Shown: piece by piece, positions 1 to 8,492 of the stretch
Numbering within the stretch: the first letter of the stretch is position 1
How the letters are laid out: every line of letters begins with the position of its first letter
NCBI GenBank assembly: GCA_035651815.1
Contig: DASRFB010000071.1
Location: 1 to 64,000 of the forward strand
DNA from: VBDM01 sp035651815
GTDB lineage: Bacteria > Pseudomonadota > Gammaproteobacteria > Burkholderiales > SG8-39
Length of the DNA stretch: 64,000 nucleotides
Reading direction: 5' to 3'
Translations under genes and position numbers: made by a program
The notes under the pieces: model-generated
What the model saw: only the letters and a program-made list of their open reading frames with translations
Databases searched by the model: none
Told to the model about the DNA's origin: nothing

Positions 1-1
1 G

Positions 2-259
2 AAGCCGATCGAGTACTTCAAGATGTTCTACGCCGACACGGTGCTCGGCGGCTCGGCGTCGGCGCTGCGCTGCGGCCTGGACTTCTTCGGCGTCGACAAG
101 GTGGTGTTCGCGAGCGACTGCCCGTTCGATCCCGAGGGCGGCCCGATGTTCATCCGCGAGGGCATACGCTCGATCGAGGACCTCGAGCTGTCCGACGCCG
201 ACAAGCGCAAGCTCTACTTCGGCAACGCGCTGAAGCTGCTGCGCATGCCCGCTCGCTAG
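2..259 (+). CDS. Amidohydrolase family protein, C-terminal part (cut by window edge)
   Basis: This is the last 85 residues of a metal-dependent amidohydrolase of the ACMSD / gamma-resorcylate decarboxylase type; the start lies left of the window and the reading frame is open from base 2. The visible part carries the conserved SDCPFDPEGGP stretch, which includes a metal- or catalysis-associated Asp, and a typical YFGNA motif near the end. It closely resembles the C-terminus of the complete amidohydrolase at 47127-48224, where almost every motif recurs, so the two are paralogues. It converges with the TPR-methyltransferase gene with a 4-base overlap. The substrate is unknown; family members decarboxylate or hydrolyse aromatic-derived acids. 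Confidence 0.85.
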   Translation, partial: KPIEYFKMFYADTVLGGSASALRCGLDFFGVDKVVFASDCPFDPEGGPMFIREGIRSIEDLELSDADKRKLYFGNALKLLRMPAR

Positions 260-2490
260 GCGCGCCGGCGCACCCAGAACGGGTACATCGCGGCGAAGGT
301 CGCGGGGCGCTCGGCCTCGAACGCCGACCAGCCCGCGAGGTCCAGGCCCGACGGATCGCCCGGGAAGCGCCCGACGTAGGCGCGCTTCACGGCCGCGCCG
401 AGCTCGAATCCCAGGAACTCGAGATCCAGCTCGCGCAGCGCCGCGTCGATGCGGGACGGCGTGAAGCGGTGCTCCATCGCGTGGAACAGCAGGTCGCGGC
501 ATCCCGGCATCGACCAGAAGTCGGCCGATTCGAGCACGCCGCGCTCGGGGGCGCCGTCGGGCAGCGCGAGGATCGCGGCGCGCGCCGCGCGCATGCCGTC
601 CGGCGTCGGCGGGAATCCGCGCTCGGCGATCAGGCGCTTCGCCGCGACGACCGCGGCGCGACCGGCCTCGCTGTAGAGCGCGACGTTCATGAAGCCGCGC
701 GGGCGCAGCAGCCCGGCGAGCGCGCGCCACCCCGCGAGCGGCTCGGCCAGGTGGTGCAGCACGCCCGCGCATTCGACGAGATCGAAGCGCTCCTGCAGCG
801 CGCCGAGCTGCAGCAGGTCGGCGCGGGCGAAGCGCACGTTCGCGATGCCAAGCTCCGCGAAGCGGCGCATCGCGAAAGCGAGGCTCGCCGCGCTCAGGTC
901 GACGGCGAGGATGCGCGCGTTCGGATACTGGCGCGCGGTGATCGCCGCGTGCCGGCCCGTGCCGCAGCCGGCGATCAGCACCGAAGGCTCGTCCGGGACG
1001 TCGAGACCGCCCGGGGCGAGATGCGGGAACAGGCGGCGCAGCTTGGCGCCGAGCGGGTACGCGCCGACGAACGCCGGCGCGCGATCCCAGCGCGGATACG
1101 GATGCTCCTCGTACTGCTCGCGCACCGCCCGCGAGACGCCGTCCTCGGCGCCCGTGAGCGAGACGATCGTTGCGCGAAGGCGCCGCTCCTCGGCCGGCTC
1201 GGAGACCTGCCGCCGCACGAGCCGGGCGAAGTCCGCGCTCTCGGGCGCCGCCGCCGGCGCGGCGAGCGGACGATACGCCGCGAGCGCGGCGAGCGCGAAT
1301 TCCGACGCGCTCCCCGGATCCAGGCCGCCGAGCGCGCGCGCCTCTTCGGCCGTCTCCTGCGCGGGGTACCCGGCGAGGAAGCATTGCTGCGCGACCGCGC
1401 ACGCGAGCGCGGTCTCCTCCGCGCCCGCGCGCCGATCGCGCTCGGCGCGCATCAGCGCGGCGCGCCGCAGCCGCGCGACCAAGCGCTCGAAGCGCGCGTC
1501 CGGAACGACCACGGCCTCGAGCAGCAGCGGGAACAGCGGCCGGCGCGCCGCCCGCAGCGCCTCGTCCCACGACGGCTCGTCCGCCTCGAGCAGCGCCTCG
1601 AACGCGCGCTCGGTGCGCAGCAGGCTGAGCGCCGCGAGCGCAAGGTTGACCGGCTCGACGTCCTCTCGCCGCAGGCACTCGGCGAGCATCCCTTCCATGG
1701 CGGGGTCGGGGGCGGCGAAGCGCACGCCGGCGAGCGCATCGGCGAACGCCTGCCAGGGGCCGGGATCGCGCGGCGACAGCCGCACCGACGCCGTGAGCGC
1801 GCCGAGCGCCTCGCCGGTCCGCCCCTCGTCGAGCAGCAGCCGGCCGAGGTTGTAGTGCGCGCCGGCGAAGCCCGGGGCGATCGCGATCGCGCCGCGGTAG
1901 CCCGCCTCCGCTCCGGCGCCGTCGCCCTGCGCGAGCAGCGCGTTGCCCAGGTTGTTGAGCGCCATCGCGTTGGACGGATTCAGGCGCAGCGCCTCGCGCA
2001 GCCGCTGCTCGGCCGCGCCGGCTTCGCCGCATTCCAGCAGCGCGTAGCCGAGGTTGTTCTGCACCGTGTCGTCCTCGGGCGCGAGCAGCGCGGCGCGCTC
2101 GAGCGACTCGCGCGCCGCGCGCCACGCGCCGCGGCTCTGCAGCACGGCGGCGAGGGCGTTGTGCAGCGGCGCGGCTTGCGGCGCCGCGGCGATCGCGTCG
2201 CGCAATACGCGCTCGGCTTCGTCGAGGCGCCCCGCCTGGGACAGGGCGAGACCCGCGTTCAGCGCGTACATCGGCTGCGCCGGATCGAGCGCGATCGAGC
2301 GCAGCATCGCGTCGGCGCCCTCGTGCAACCGCCCGCTCTGGACCAGGGCGAGGCCGAGAAAATGCTCGGCCTCGGCGTTCCGCGGGTCCGCGGCGAGCAC
2401 GCCGCGGTAGAGCGGCTCCGCGGACTGCGGCCGGCCGGCGCGCAGCTCCGCCGACGCGCGCGACAGCAGCGAGCGGACGGCGTCGTTCAT
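256..2490 (-). CDS. TPR-repeat protein fused to class I SAM methyltransferase
   Basis: A 744-residue protein. Roughly the first 280 residues are tandem tetratricopeptide repeats, seen as recurring patterns such as NNLGNAL and HYNLGRLL, which should form a protein-binding superhelix. A middle Ala/Leu-rich region follows, then a YEEHPYPRW motif. The last third is a class I methyltransferase: the SAM-binding glycine loop (LIAGCGTGRH) lies near residue 500, an acidic motif II (AVDLS) follows, and a VLHHL motif lies beyond it. Such fusions may methylate proteins, peptides or glycans; the target cannot be read from the sequence. The downstream end overlaps the convergent amidohydrolase by 4 bases. 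Upstream is a terminator, so it is probably transcribed on its own. Confidence 0.85.
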   Translation of the reverse strand: MNDAVRSLLSRASAELRAGRPQSAEPLYRGVLAADPRNAEAEHFLGLALVQSGRLHEGADAMLRSIALDPAQPMYALNAGLALSQAGRLDEAERVLRDAIAAAPQAAPLHNALAAVLQSRGAWRAARESLERAALLAPEDDTVQNNLGYALLECGEAGAAEQRLREALRLNPSNAMALNNLGNALLAQGDGAGAEAGYRGAIAIAPGFAGAHYNLGRLLLDEGRTGEALGALTASVRLSPRDPGPWQAFADALAGVRFAAPDPAMEGMLAECLRREDVEPVNLALAALSLLRTERAFEALLEADEPSWDEALRAARRPLFPLLLEAVVVPDARFERLVARLRRAALMRAERDRRAGAEETALACAVAQQCFLAGYPAQETAEEARALGGLDPGSASEFALAALAAYRPLAAPAAAPESADFARLVRRQVSEPAEERRLRATIVSLTGAEDGVSRAVREQYEEHPYPRWDRAPAFVGAYPLGAKLRRLFPHLAPGGLDVPDEPSVLIAGCGTGRHAAITARQYPNARILAVDLSAASLAFAMRRFAELGIANVRFARADLLQLGALQERFDLVECAGVLHHLAEPLAGWRALAGLLRPRGFMNVALYSEAGRAAVVAAKRLIAERGFPPTPDGMRAARAAILALPDGAPERGVLESADFWSMPGCRDLLFHAMEHRFTPSRIDAALRELDLEFLGFELGAAVKRAYVGRFPGDPSGLDLAGWSAFEAERPATFAAMYPFWVRRRA

Positions 2491-2507
2491 GGCCGCATCC
2501 TAGAATG

Positions 2508-2532
2508 AAAAAAGGGGCCGCGAGGCCCCTTT
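2508..2532 (-). terminator. Rho-independent terminator of the acuI-prpE operon
   Basis: Read on the minus strand, a stem with GGGGCC and GGCCCC arms and a 4-base loop (TCGC) is extended by A/T pairs and followed by six T. It lies 45 bases past the stop of the GlcG/HbpS gene and just before the TPR-methyltransferase start, so it should end the acuI-to-glcG transcript. Confidence 0.8.
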
Positions 2533-2577
2533 CCGAAGCGCCCGGCGATGTCCCGAGACCCGGTGAAGGCTATTCCG

Positions 2578-2976
2578 TCACTTGAGCACGCCTGCCCCGG
2601 CGTTCGCGATCTGCTCGTCCTCGTGCGATTGCACGCCCGACACGCCGATCGCGCCCACGCAGGTTCCCTCGACCACGAGCGGGATGCCGCCCTGCACCGG
2701 CAGCACGGGCATGCCGAGCATCGACAGGCGCCCACCCGCGATGCGATCCTCCCAGGTCTTGGTGGTGCGGCGGGTCACCGCGGCGGTGCGGCCCTTGCCG
2801 AGCGCGATCTCGACGTTGGCGGGCGTCGCGCCGTCCATGCGCGCCACCCACAGGGGATGGCCGCCGTCGTCGAGGATGGCGATGGCGACGTTCCAGTTGT
2901 TCTTGCGCGCTTCGGCCTCGCACGCGGCCGCCATCTTCTTGCAGTCGTCGAAGGTCAGGCTCGGTCGTGACTTCAT
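2578..2976 (-). CDS. GlcG/HbpS family protein (DUF336)
   Basis: A 132-residue protein of the GlcG/HbpS fold. Family features are a central ILDDGG-HPL strand-turn, the RMDGA motif, and the C-terminal VQGGIPL and GAIGVSG segments. Relatives bind haem or cobalamin, or accompany glycolate and diol metabolism; no enzymatic residue can be assigned here. There is no signal peptide, so it is cytoplasmic. It is the last gene of the acuI-response regulator-prpE run, 40 bases after prpE, and is followed by a strong terminator. The context suggests a helper role in C3 acid metabolism, but this is inference. Confidence 0.85.
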   Translation of the reverse strand: MKSRPSLTFDDCKKMAAACEAEARKNNWNVAIAILDDGGHPLWVARMDGATPANVEIALGKGRTAAVTRRTTKTWEDRIAGGRLSMLGMPVLPVQGGIPLVVEGTCVGAIGVSGVQSHEDEQIANAGAGVLK

Positions 2977-3016
2977 CGGTCGCTCCGTTCGGGAAAGGCG
3001 CCGATTTTACGTCCTC

Positions 3017-4912
3017 CTACGGCGCGAGCGCGCTCCGGATCTGCTCCAGGGCCCCGGGGTCCTCGATGGTCGTCAGGTCGCCCGGATCGCGGCCCTCGGC
3101 GAGCGCCTGGATCGAGCGGCGCAGCGTCTTCCCGGAGCGCGTCTTCGGCAGCATCGACACGAAGTGCACGGCCTTCGGCCGCGCGATCGCGCCGAGCTGC
3201 TTGTCGACCGTCTCGAGCACCTCCTTCTCGAGCCGCCGCCGCCCTTCGGGCGTGGCGAGCGCCGAGCCGTCCTTGGTGACGGCAAAAGCGAGCGGCATCT
3301 GGCCCTTCAGCGCGTCGGCGACGCCGACCACCGCGCACTCGGCGATGTTCGGGTGCATGCTGACCGCCTCCTCGATCTCGCGCGTCCCGAGCCGGTGGCC
3401 GGCGACGTTTATCACGTCGTCGGTGCGACCGAGGATGAAGTGGTAGCCGTCCTCGTCGCGGATGCCCCAGTCGAAGGTCGAGTACGCCTGCTTCGCGCCG
3501 AAGGTGCCGAAATACGTCTTCACGAAGCGCTCGTCGTCGCCCCAGACCGTGGTCATGCACCCGGGCGGCAGCGGCGGGACGACGGCGACCACCGCCTTCT
3601 CGCCGGGTGCCGCTTCCGACGCGTCGCCTTCGCGCAGCAGGCGCAGGTCGTAGCCGTAGACGGGAAAGCTCGGGCTGCCGTACTTGATCGGCGTCTTCTC
3701 GATGCCGGGGACGGCGGAGAGCACGGGCCAGCCGGTCTCGGTCTGCCAATAATGGTCGATGACGGGCTTCTTCAGCGCCACGGCGATCCACTCGTGCGTC
3801 GGCTCGTCGAGCGGCTCGCCCGCGAGGAACAGGTGCTTCAGCGTCGACAGGTCGTACTTCGCGAGGTACGCCGGATCGTGCTTCTTCAGCACGCGGATCG
3901 CCGTCGGCGCCGAGAACATCACGGCGACCCGGTGGTCCTGCACGATCTTCCACCAGACGCCCGCGTCGGGCCGGATGGGCACGCCCTCGTACAGAATGGT
4001 CGTCATGCCGGCGATCAGCGGCCCGTAGACGATGTACGAGTGCCCCACGACCCAGCCGATGTCGGACGTGGTGAACATGGTCTCGCCGGGCTCGCCGCAG
4101 AAGATGTGCTCCATCGACGCGGCGAGCGCGACCGCGTAGCCGCCGACGTCGCGCTGCACGCCCTTCGGGCGTCCGGTCGTCCCCGAGGTATACAGGATGT
4201 ACGACGGCGCGTTCGATTCGAGCCAGGCGCACGGCACCTCGGCCTTGGCGTGCTTCGCGCGCAGCTCGCTCCAGTCGAGGTCGCGACCCGGCGCCATGCG
4301 CATCGACTTGTCGAACCCGCGGTTGTACAGCACGATCTTCGCCGGCGGGTGCTTCGCGAGCGCCAGGGCCTCGTCGACGAGCGCCTTGTAGAGCACGACC
4401 TTGCCCATGCGGCTGCCGCCGTCGGCCGTGAGCATGAGCTTCGGCTTCGCGTCGTCGATGCGCGCGGCGAGGCTCGCGGCCGCGAACCCGCCGAAGACCA
4501 CCGAGTGGATCGCGCCGATGCGCGCGCACGCGAGCATCGCGAAGCAGGCCTCGGGAATCATGGGCATGTAGATGATCACCCGGTCGCCGGCGCCGACGCC
4601 GAGCGAGCGCATCATGGCGGCGACGCGCTGCACCTCGGCGTGCAGCTCGCGGTACGTGTAGGCCGCCTCGTGCTCGACCTCGGACGAGATGTAGACGAGC
4701 GCCTTCTGATCGCCGCGCGCGGCGAGGTGGCGGTCGACCGCGTTGTAGCAGAGGTTGGTCTCGCCGCCGACGAACCAGCGCGCGAACGGCGGGCGGCCGT
4801 AGTCGAGGACCTTCGTGAACGGCTTGTGCCAATGCACCCGCCGGGCCTGCTCGGCCCAGAAGCCTTCGCGATCCCGGATCGAGCGCGCGTGGAACTCGGA
4901 ATAGGCCTTCAT
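3017..4912 (-). CDS. prpE: Propionyl-CoA synthetase (propionate-CoA ligase)
   Basis: A 631-residue ANL-superfamily acyl-CoA synthetase of usual PrpE/Acs length. It activates propionate with ATP and CoA through a propionyl-adenylate. It shows the N-terminal acetyl-CoA synthetase domain (FWAEQA, then NLCYNAVDRH), the P-loop-like YTSGTTGRPKG, the adenylate-binding YWQTETGWP, and the C-terminal PKTRSGK, whose Lys is catalytic and a known acetylation site in the family. The motif spacing and the AYSEFHARSI start match PrpE better than Acs. It lies 53 bases after a response regulator gene and two genes after acuI. A hairpin enclosing its GGAG ribosome binding site precedes the ATG. The prpBCD genes elsewhere in the window would take the product onward. 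Confidence 0.92.
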   Translation of the reverse strand: MKAYSEFHARSIRDREGFWAEQARRVHWHKPFTKVLDYGRPPFARWFVGGETNLCYNAVDRHLAARGDQKALVYISSEVEHEAAYTYRELHAEVQRVAAMMRSLGVGAGDRVIIYMPMIPEACFAMLACARIGAIHSVVFGGFAAASLAARIDDAKPKLMLTADGGSRMGKVVLYKALVDEALALAKHPPAKIVLYNRGFDKSMRMAPGRDLDWSELRAKHAKAEVPCAWLESNAPSYILYTSGTTGRPKGVQRDVGGYAVALAASMEHIFCGEPGETMFTTSDIGWVVGHSYIVYGPLIAGMTTILYEGVPIRPDAGVWWKIVQDHRVAVMFSAPTAIRVLKKHDPAYLAKYDLSTLKHLFLAGEPLDEPTHEWIAVALKKPVIDHYWQTETGWPVLSAVPGIEKTPIKYGSPSFPVYGYDLRLLREGDASEAAPGEKAVVAVVPPLPPGCMTTVWGDDERFVKTYFGTFGAKQAYSTFDWGIRDEDGYHFILGRTDDVINVAGHRLGTREIEEAVSMHPNIAECAVVGVADALKGQMPLAFAVTKDGSALATPEGRRRLEKEVLETVDKQLGAIARPKAVHFVSMLPKTRSGKTLRRSIQALAEGRDPGDLTTIEDPGALEQIRSALAP

Positions 4913-4916
4913 CGGC

Positions 4917-4936
4917 GGCTCCGCGACATCGGAGCC
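4917..4936 (-). promoter_or_regulatory. Hairpin enclosing the prpE ribosome binding site
   Basis: On the minus strand a 7-base-pair stem (GGCTCCG with CGGAGCC, loop ATGTCG) ends 4 bases before the prpE ATG. Its 3' arm contains the GGAG that serves as Shine-Dalgarno, so pairing would hide the site. No T-run follows, so it is not a terminator. It could be a translational control element or a chance GC-rich fold. Confidence 0.4.
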
Positions 4937-4965
4937 CGTACTCTACCGCTAAGACGGCGGCCGGG

Positions 4966-6222
4966 TTATTTGCGGCGGCTCTTGATCGCCCCGAGGATCT
5001 TGTCGACCGGCAGGTCGATCTGCAGCCGCCGGCAGGCGGCGTGCAGGAAGGGCAGCATGCGCCGCAGCACCTCGGCGGAGGCGTCGCCGAGCTGTTCCGC
5101 GCTGGCGTACTCGAAAGTCTCGACCGCCTTCTCGATGTCGGCGGGGATTCCGCCGGAATGGGCGGGCGCGGCCGGGGCGGCGGCCGGAGCGGCGGGCGGC
5201 GCCGAGGGCGTGTCCAGGAAATCGAAGGACGGCATGCCGATCGATGGGGCGGCCTGGGAGGCGACGGCGGCGGCGGGGACGGCGTGGGGAGCCGGCGCCG
5301 GCGCGGTCCCGACCGACGGCACGCCCTGCGCCGCGCGCTCCAGGCGCTGCACGGCAGCCTTCATCAGCTCCTCGATCGATCCGGCGCTGTCGTGCCCCAG
5401 GGACGCGATGCCCACGCTCGTTCTCATCCGCAGCACGTGGTCGCGGAAATTCACCTTCGCCGCCTCGAGCTGCTCGCGCAGGCGCTTGGCGAAGGCGACC
5501 GCCTGCTGCGCCGACGTGCTGGGCACGATCACCACGAAGCTCGCCTCGCCGGTCCGCCCCATCGAGTCCTCGGCGCGCAGGTTCTTCATCACGAGCTTCG
5601 CCACGCGCGCGAGCAGCTGGTCGGCGACGTCCTTGCCGACCTTCCCGACGTTCTCGGCGTGGCTCTCGATCCGGAACGCGATCGTCGAGAGCGCCGCGTT
5701 GTGGCGGCGCGCGTGCGAGAACTGCTTCGCGCCCTCGGTCGCGAGGTATTGCGGCGTGAACGTCCCGGTGAGCGGGTCGCGGATGACGGTGTTGGCGAGC
5801 GCCTCCTGGCTCGCCTGCAGATCGTTCCGGGTCTGCACCAGGCGCAGCAGGTTGTCGATGCGCGACAGGATCTCGGTCCCGTCGGTGCTCTTGGTGATGA
5901 AGTCGTTCGCGCCCGCCGAGCGCGCTTTCTTCTTGGTCGCGTCGTCCTCGTTGCCCGAGATCATGATCACGGGCATGTCCTTGATCCGGCCGTTCGACGC
6001 GCCGCGGATCTTCTCGAGCAGCGCGAAGCCGTCGAGCTTCGGCATGTGCAGGTCCGAGATCACGACGACGATCGCCGGGTCCTGCTCGAGCGCGTTCCAT
6101 CCCGCCTCGCCGTCGGGCTCCTCGCGCACGTCGAAGCTCGCCCGGATCAGACGCGCGATGGTCGTGCGGACGATCTTCGAGTCGTCGACGATGAGGACGC
6201 GCTGCTTCGGCAGGTTGGCCAT
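4966..6222 (-). CDS. Response regulator with degenerate GGDEF domain
   Basis: A 418-residue cytoplasmic protein. Residues 7-125 are a receiver domain with the acidic pair D13-D14, phospho-acceptor D57 and Lys111. A short helix leads to a GGDEF-type domain (about 145-300) that keeps the opening DPLTG motif, but the signature site reads TGEAS at residues 224-228 instead of GGDEF. It should therefore not make cyclic di-GMP. An Ala/Pro-rich linker (about 300-350) leads to a small helical C-terminal domain of unknown function. It sits 6 bases after acuI and 53 bases before prpE on the same strand. It has no DNA-binding domain and no adjacent histidine kinase, so its partner is unknown. Confidence 0.85.
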   Translation of the reverse strand: MANLPKQRVLIVDDSKIVRTTIARLIRASFDVREEPDGEAGWNALEQDPAIVVVISDLHMPKLDGFALLEKIRGASNGRIKDMPVIMISGNEDDATKKKARSAGANDFITKSTDGTEILSRIDNLLRLVQTRNDLQASQEALANTVIRDPLTGTFTPQYLATEGAKQFSHARRHNAALSTIAFRIESHAENVGKVGKDVADQLLARVAKLVMKNLRAEDSMGRTGEASFVVIVPSTSAQQAVAFAKRLREQLEAAKVNFRDHVLRMRTSVGIASLGHDSAGSIEELMKAAVQRLERAAQGVPSVGTAPAPAPHAVPAAAVASQAAPSIGMPSFDFLDTPSAPPAAPAAAPAAPAHSGGIPADIEKAVETFEYASAEQLGDASAEVLRRMLPFLHAACRRLQIDLPVDKILGAIKSRRK

Positions 6223-6228
6223 GCCGCT

Positions 6229-7221
6229 CTAGGCCGCCATGTCGACGACCAGCCGGCCGCGCGCCCTGCCTTCGATGAAGGCCGGGAACGCCGAGGGCAG
6301 CTGGTCGAAGGGAATGGTGCGGGTCATCTGCGCGAGATGGGGCGGCCGCAGGTCGGAGGCGAGCCGGCGCCAGACCTCGCGCCGCAGCTCCATCGGCGTG
6401 TAGCCCGAGTCGATGCCGAGCAGGCTCGCGCCCCTGAGGATGAAGGGCGCCACGGTGGCCTTGAGATCCATGCTCGCGGCGAGGCCGATCGAAGCCACGG
6501 TGCCCGCGGGCTTCAGGGTGCTCAGCATCCAGGAGAGCACTTCGCCGCCGAGGTTGTCCACGGCGCCCGCCCAGGTCGCCTTGTCCAGGGCCTTGACCTT
6601 GCCGAAGTCGATGCTGCCGCGAAGCAACACGTCCTTCGCGCCCAGCCCTTTCAGGTAATCGGTCTCCTGGGCCTTGCCGGTGAGGGCCGTCACCTCGTAG
6701 CCCGAGTGAGCGAGGATGTCGATCGCGATGGATCCCACGCCGCCGGTCGCGCCGCTGACGACCACCGGCCCGTTGGCGGGCTTCAGGCCGTTCTGCTCCA
6801 TGCGCATGATCCCGAGGGCCGCGGTGTAGCCCGCCGTGCCGAGCGCCATGGCGTCGGCGAGGCTCATTCCCTTGGGCATGGGCACCACCCAGCCGGCCGG
6901 GACGCGGGCGTACTCGGCGTAGCCGCCGTCGTGCGACACGCCGAGGTCGTAGCTGGTGGCGATGATCGCGTCGCCCTTCTTGAAGCGCGCGTCGGCCGAC
7001 TCCACGACGGTGCCCGAGAGATCGATTCCGCCGATGCAGGGGAAACGGCGGATGATGCGCCCCGCTCCGGTGACTGCGAGCGCATCCTTGTAGTTCACGC
7101 TCGAGCAGGCGACGCGCACGACCACCTCACCCGGATCGAGCTGGTCGACGGAGAGGTCCTCGAAACGGGCCGCCGTTTTCTTCTCGATCTCGTGGATCCG
7201 GTAGGCCTTGAACTTTTGCAT
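6229..7221 (-). CDS. acuI: Acrylyl-CoA reductase (NADPH), AcuI/YhdH family
   Basis: A 330-residue zinc-independent medium-chain reductase. The family text is clear: SSVNYKDALA near the N-terminus, PCIGGIDLSGTV, then the nucleotide-binding SGATGGVGS and GLGAKDVL. YhdH/AcuI enzymes reduce acryloyl-CoA to propionyl-CoA with NADPH, clearing a toxic intermediate of 3-hydroxypropionate or DMSP breakdown. It is the first gene of a minus-strand operon with a response regulator and propionyl-CoA synthetase, which supports a propionyl-CoA role. A TAGGA ribosome site precedes the ATG, and a TATAAT box lies about 70 bases upstream. A general quinone-oxidoreductase role cannot be excluded. Confidence 0.85.
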   Translation of the reverse strand: MQKFKAYRIHEIEKKTAARFEDLSVDQLDPGEVVVRVACSSVNYKDALAVTGAGRIIRRFPCIGGIDLSGTVVESADARFKKGDAIIATSYDLGVSHDGGYAEYARVPAGWVVPMPKGMSLADAMALGTAGYTAALGIMRMEQNGLKPANGPVVVSGATGGVGSIAIDILAHSGYEVTALTGKAQETDYLKGLGAKDVLLRGSIDFGKVKALDKATWAGAVDNLGGEVLSWMLSTLKPAGTVASIGLAASMDLKATVAPFILRGASLLGIDSGYTPMELRREVWRRLASDLRPPHLAQMTRTIPFDQLPSAFPAFIEGRARGRLVVDMAA

Positions 7222-7290
7222 CGGTCCTATTGCCCCCCTCGCGCGCGCAAGACAGCATTCCCCCGGGCCGATGGAGGAAACAATCGCTTG

Positions 7291-7296
7291 ATTATA
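7291..7296 (-). promoter_or_regulatory. Candidate -10 box for the acuI operon
   Basis: On the minus strand the sequence reads TATAAT, a consensus -10 hexamer, about 70 bases before the acuI ATG and just downstream of the zapE stop. No good -35 box lies 16-18 bases upstream, so an activator may be needed or the match may be chance. Confidence 0.35.
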
Positions 7297-7298
7297 CG

Positions 7299-8492
7299 TT
7301 AGATAGGGACGGCGCCCGGCGCTTCCGGGGCGGGAATTCGCCGGTGTTCCGCGAGATATTCCCGCGACTGCATCTCCTGCAGCCGGCTGGCCGTGCGCTG
7401 GAACTCGAACACCATCGCGCGCAGCCGCGCGTCGGCCGGGTCCTCCTCGAGCCGCAGCAGCCGCTCGGGCGGGACCTCGGCCGAGACGACGAGCTTGACG
7501 CGGTTGTCATAGAAGACGTCGACGAGCAGCGTGAACCGGCGCGCCGCCTCGGCGGCCGCGAGCCCCATCTGCGGGACGTTGGCGACGATCACGGTGTGGA
7601 AGCGCTTCGACAGGTCCAGGTAGTCGTGCTGCGAGCGGCCCCAGCCGCAGATCACCTCGAACTCGAACCAGACCACGCCGCCCGCGCGGTGCCGGTACGG
7701 GATGACGCGGCCCTCGACGTCGAGCTCGTGGAACTCCTCCTCCACCTCGGCGATGGTCCGGAACGCCTCCATCAGCAGGCGGTCGGACTCGGGCCCGAGC
7801 GGGGTGTGGTACATCCGGACCTTCTCCAGCATGCGCTTGCGGTAGTCGATCCCGCCGTCGACCTGCACCACGTCGAGGCGCTCCTGCAGCAGCCGGATCG
7901 CGGGCAGGAAATTTTCCCGCTTCAGCCCGTTCTTGTAGAGCTCCTCGGGCGCGTAGTTGGACGTCATGCAATAGACCACTCCGAGCTCCATCGTGCGCTG
8001 GAGCAGCCGGCCGATGATCATCGCGTCGGCGATGTCGTTGACCTGCATCTCGTCGAAGCAGATCAGGCGGTAGCGCTTGGCGATGCGCGCCGCGAGCGCG
8101 TCGAGCGGATCCTCGCGGCCCTTCAGCTCCTGCAGCTCCCGGTGCACGTCGCGCATGAAATGGTGGAAGTGCACCCGGCGCTTGCGCACGAGCGGCAGCG
8201 ACAGGAAGAAGCTGTCCATGAGAAAGCTCTTGCCGCGGCCGACCCCGCCCCAGAGGTAGACGCCGCGCGGGAGCGGCGGGTGCACCACGAGCCGCCGCAG
8301 AGCGTTGCTGCGCCGCGCCTTGTACGTCGACCACTCCTCGTAGAGCCGCTGCAGGCGCTCGACCGCGCGCTGCTGCGCCGGGTCGCTCGCGAAGCCGCGC
8401 TTGCCGAGCGCCCGGCGGTAGATCTCGAGCGGCGAGAGCTTCTCGCCCTCGGCGACCCGCGGAGCTCGCGTATCCGGACCGCCGTCGCCCAT
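7299..8492 (-). CDS. zapE: Cell division protein ZapE (AFG1-like ATPase)
   Basis: A 397-residue P-loop ATPase. It has the family start (SPLEIYRRAL, then AQQRAVERLQRLY), Walker A in GVGRGKSFLMD, Walker B in LICFDEMQVNDIADAM, and the later VVYCMTSN and PEELYKNGL motifs. ZapE binds FtsZ and affects Z-ring stability under stress; relatives act on respiratory-chain proteins in mitochondria. The frame stays open into the lpdA gene, but the start chosen here (MGDGG) overlaps the lpdA stop as TGATG, the normal translational coupling, and matches the family N-terminus. It is the last gene of the long TCA operon. Confidence 0.92.
   Translation of the reverse strand: MGDGGPDTRAPRVAEGEKLSPLEIYRRALGKRGFASDPAQQRAVERLQRLYEEWSTYKARRSNALRRLVVHPPLPRGVYLWGGVGRGKSFLMDSFFLSLPLVRKRRVHFHHFMRDVHRELQELKGREDPLDALAARIAKRYRLICFDEMQVNDIADAMIIGRLLQRTMELGVVYCMTSNYAPEELYKNGLKRENFLPAIRLLQERLDVVQVDGGIDYRKRMLEKVRMYHTPLGPESDRLLMEAFRTIAEVEEEFHELDVEGRVIPYRHRAGGVVWFEFEVICGWGRSQHDYLDLSKRFHTVIVANVPQMGLAAAEAARRFTLLVDVFYDNRVKLVVSAEVPPERLLRLEEDPADARLRAMVFEFQRTASRLQEMQSREYLAEHRRIPAPEAPGAVPI

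Noticed and set aside
4966..6222. Active diguanylate cyclase
   Set aside because: The GGDEF signature is TGEAS, so the residues needed for catalysis are missing.
2582..6232. A plus-strand frame of 1216 codons opposite prpE and the response regulator
   Set aside because: Low-complexity Arg/Ala/Ser product with no motif, antisense to well-supported genes.
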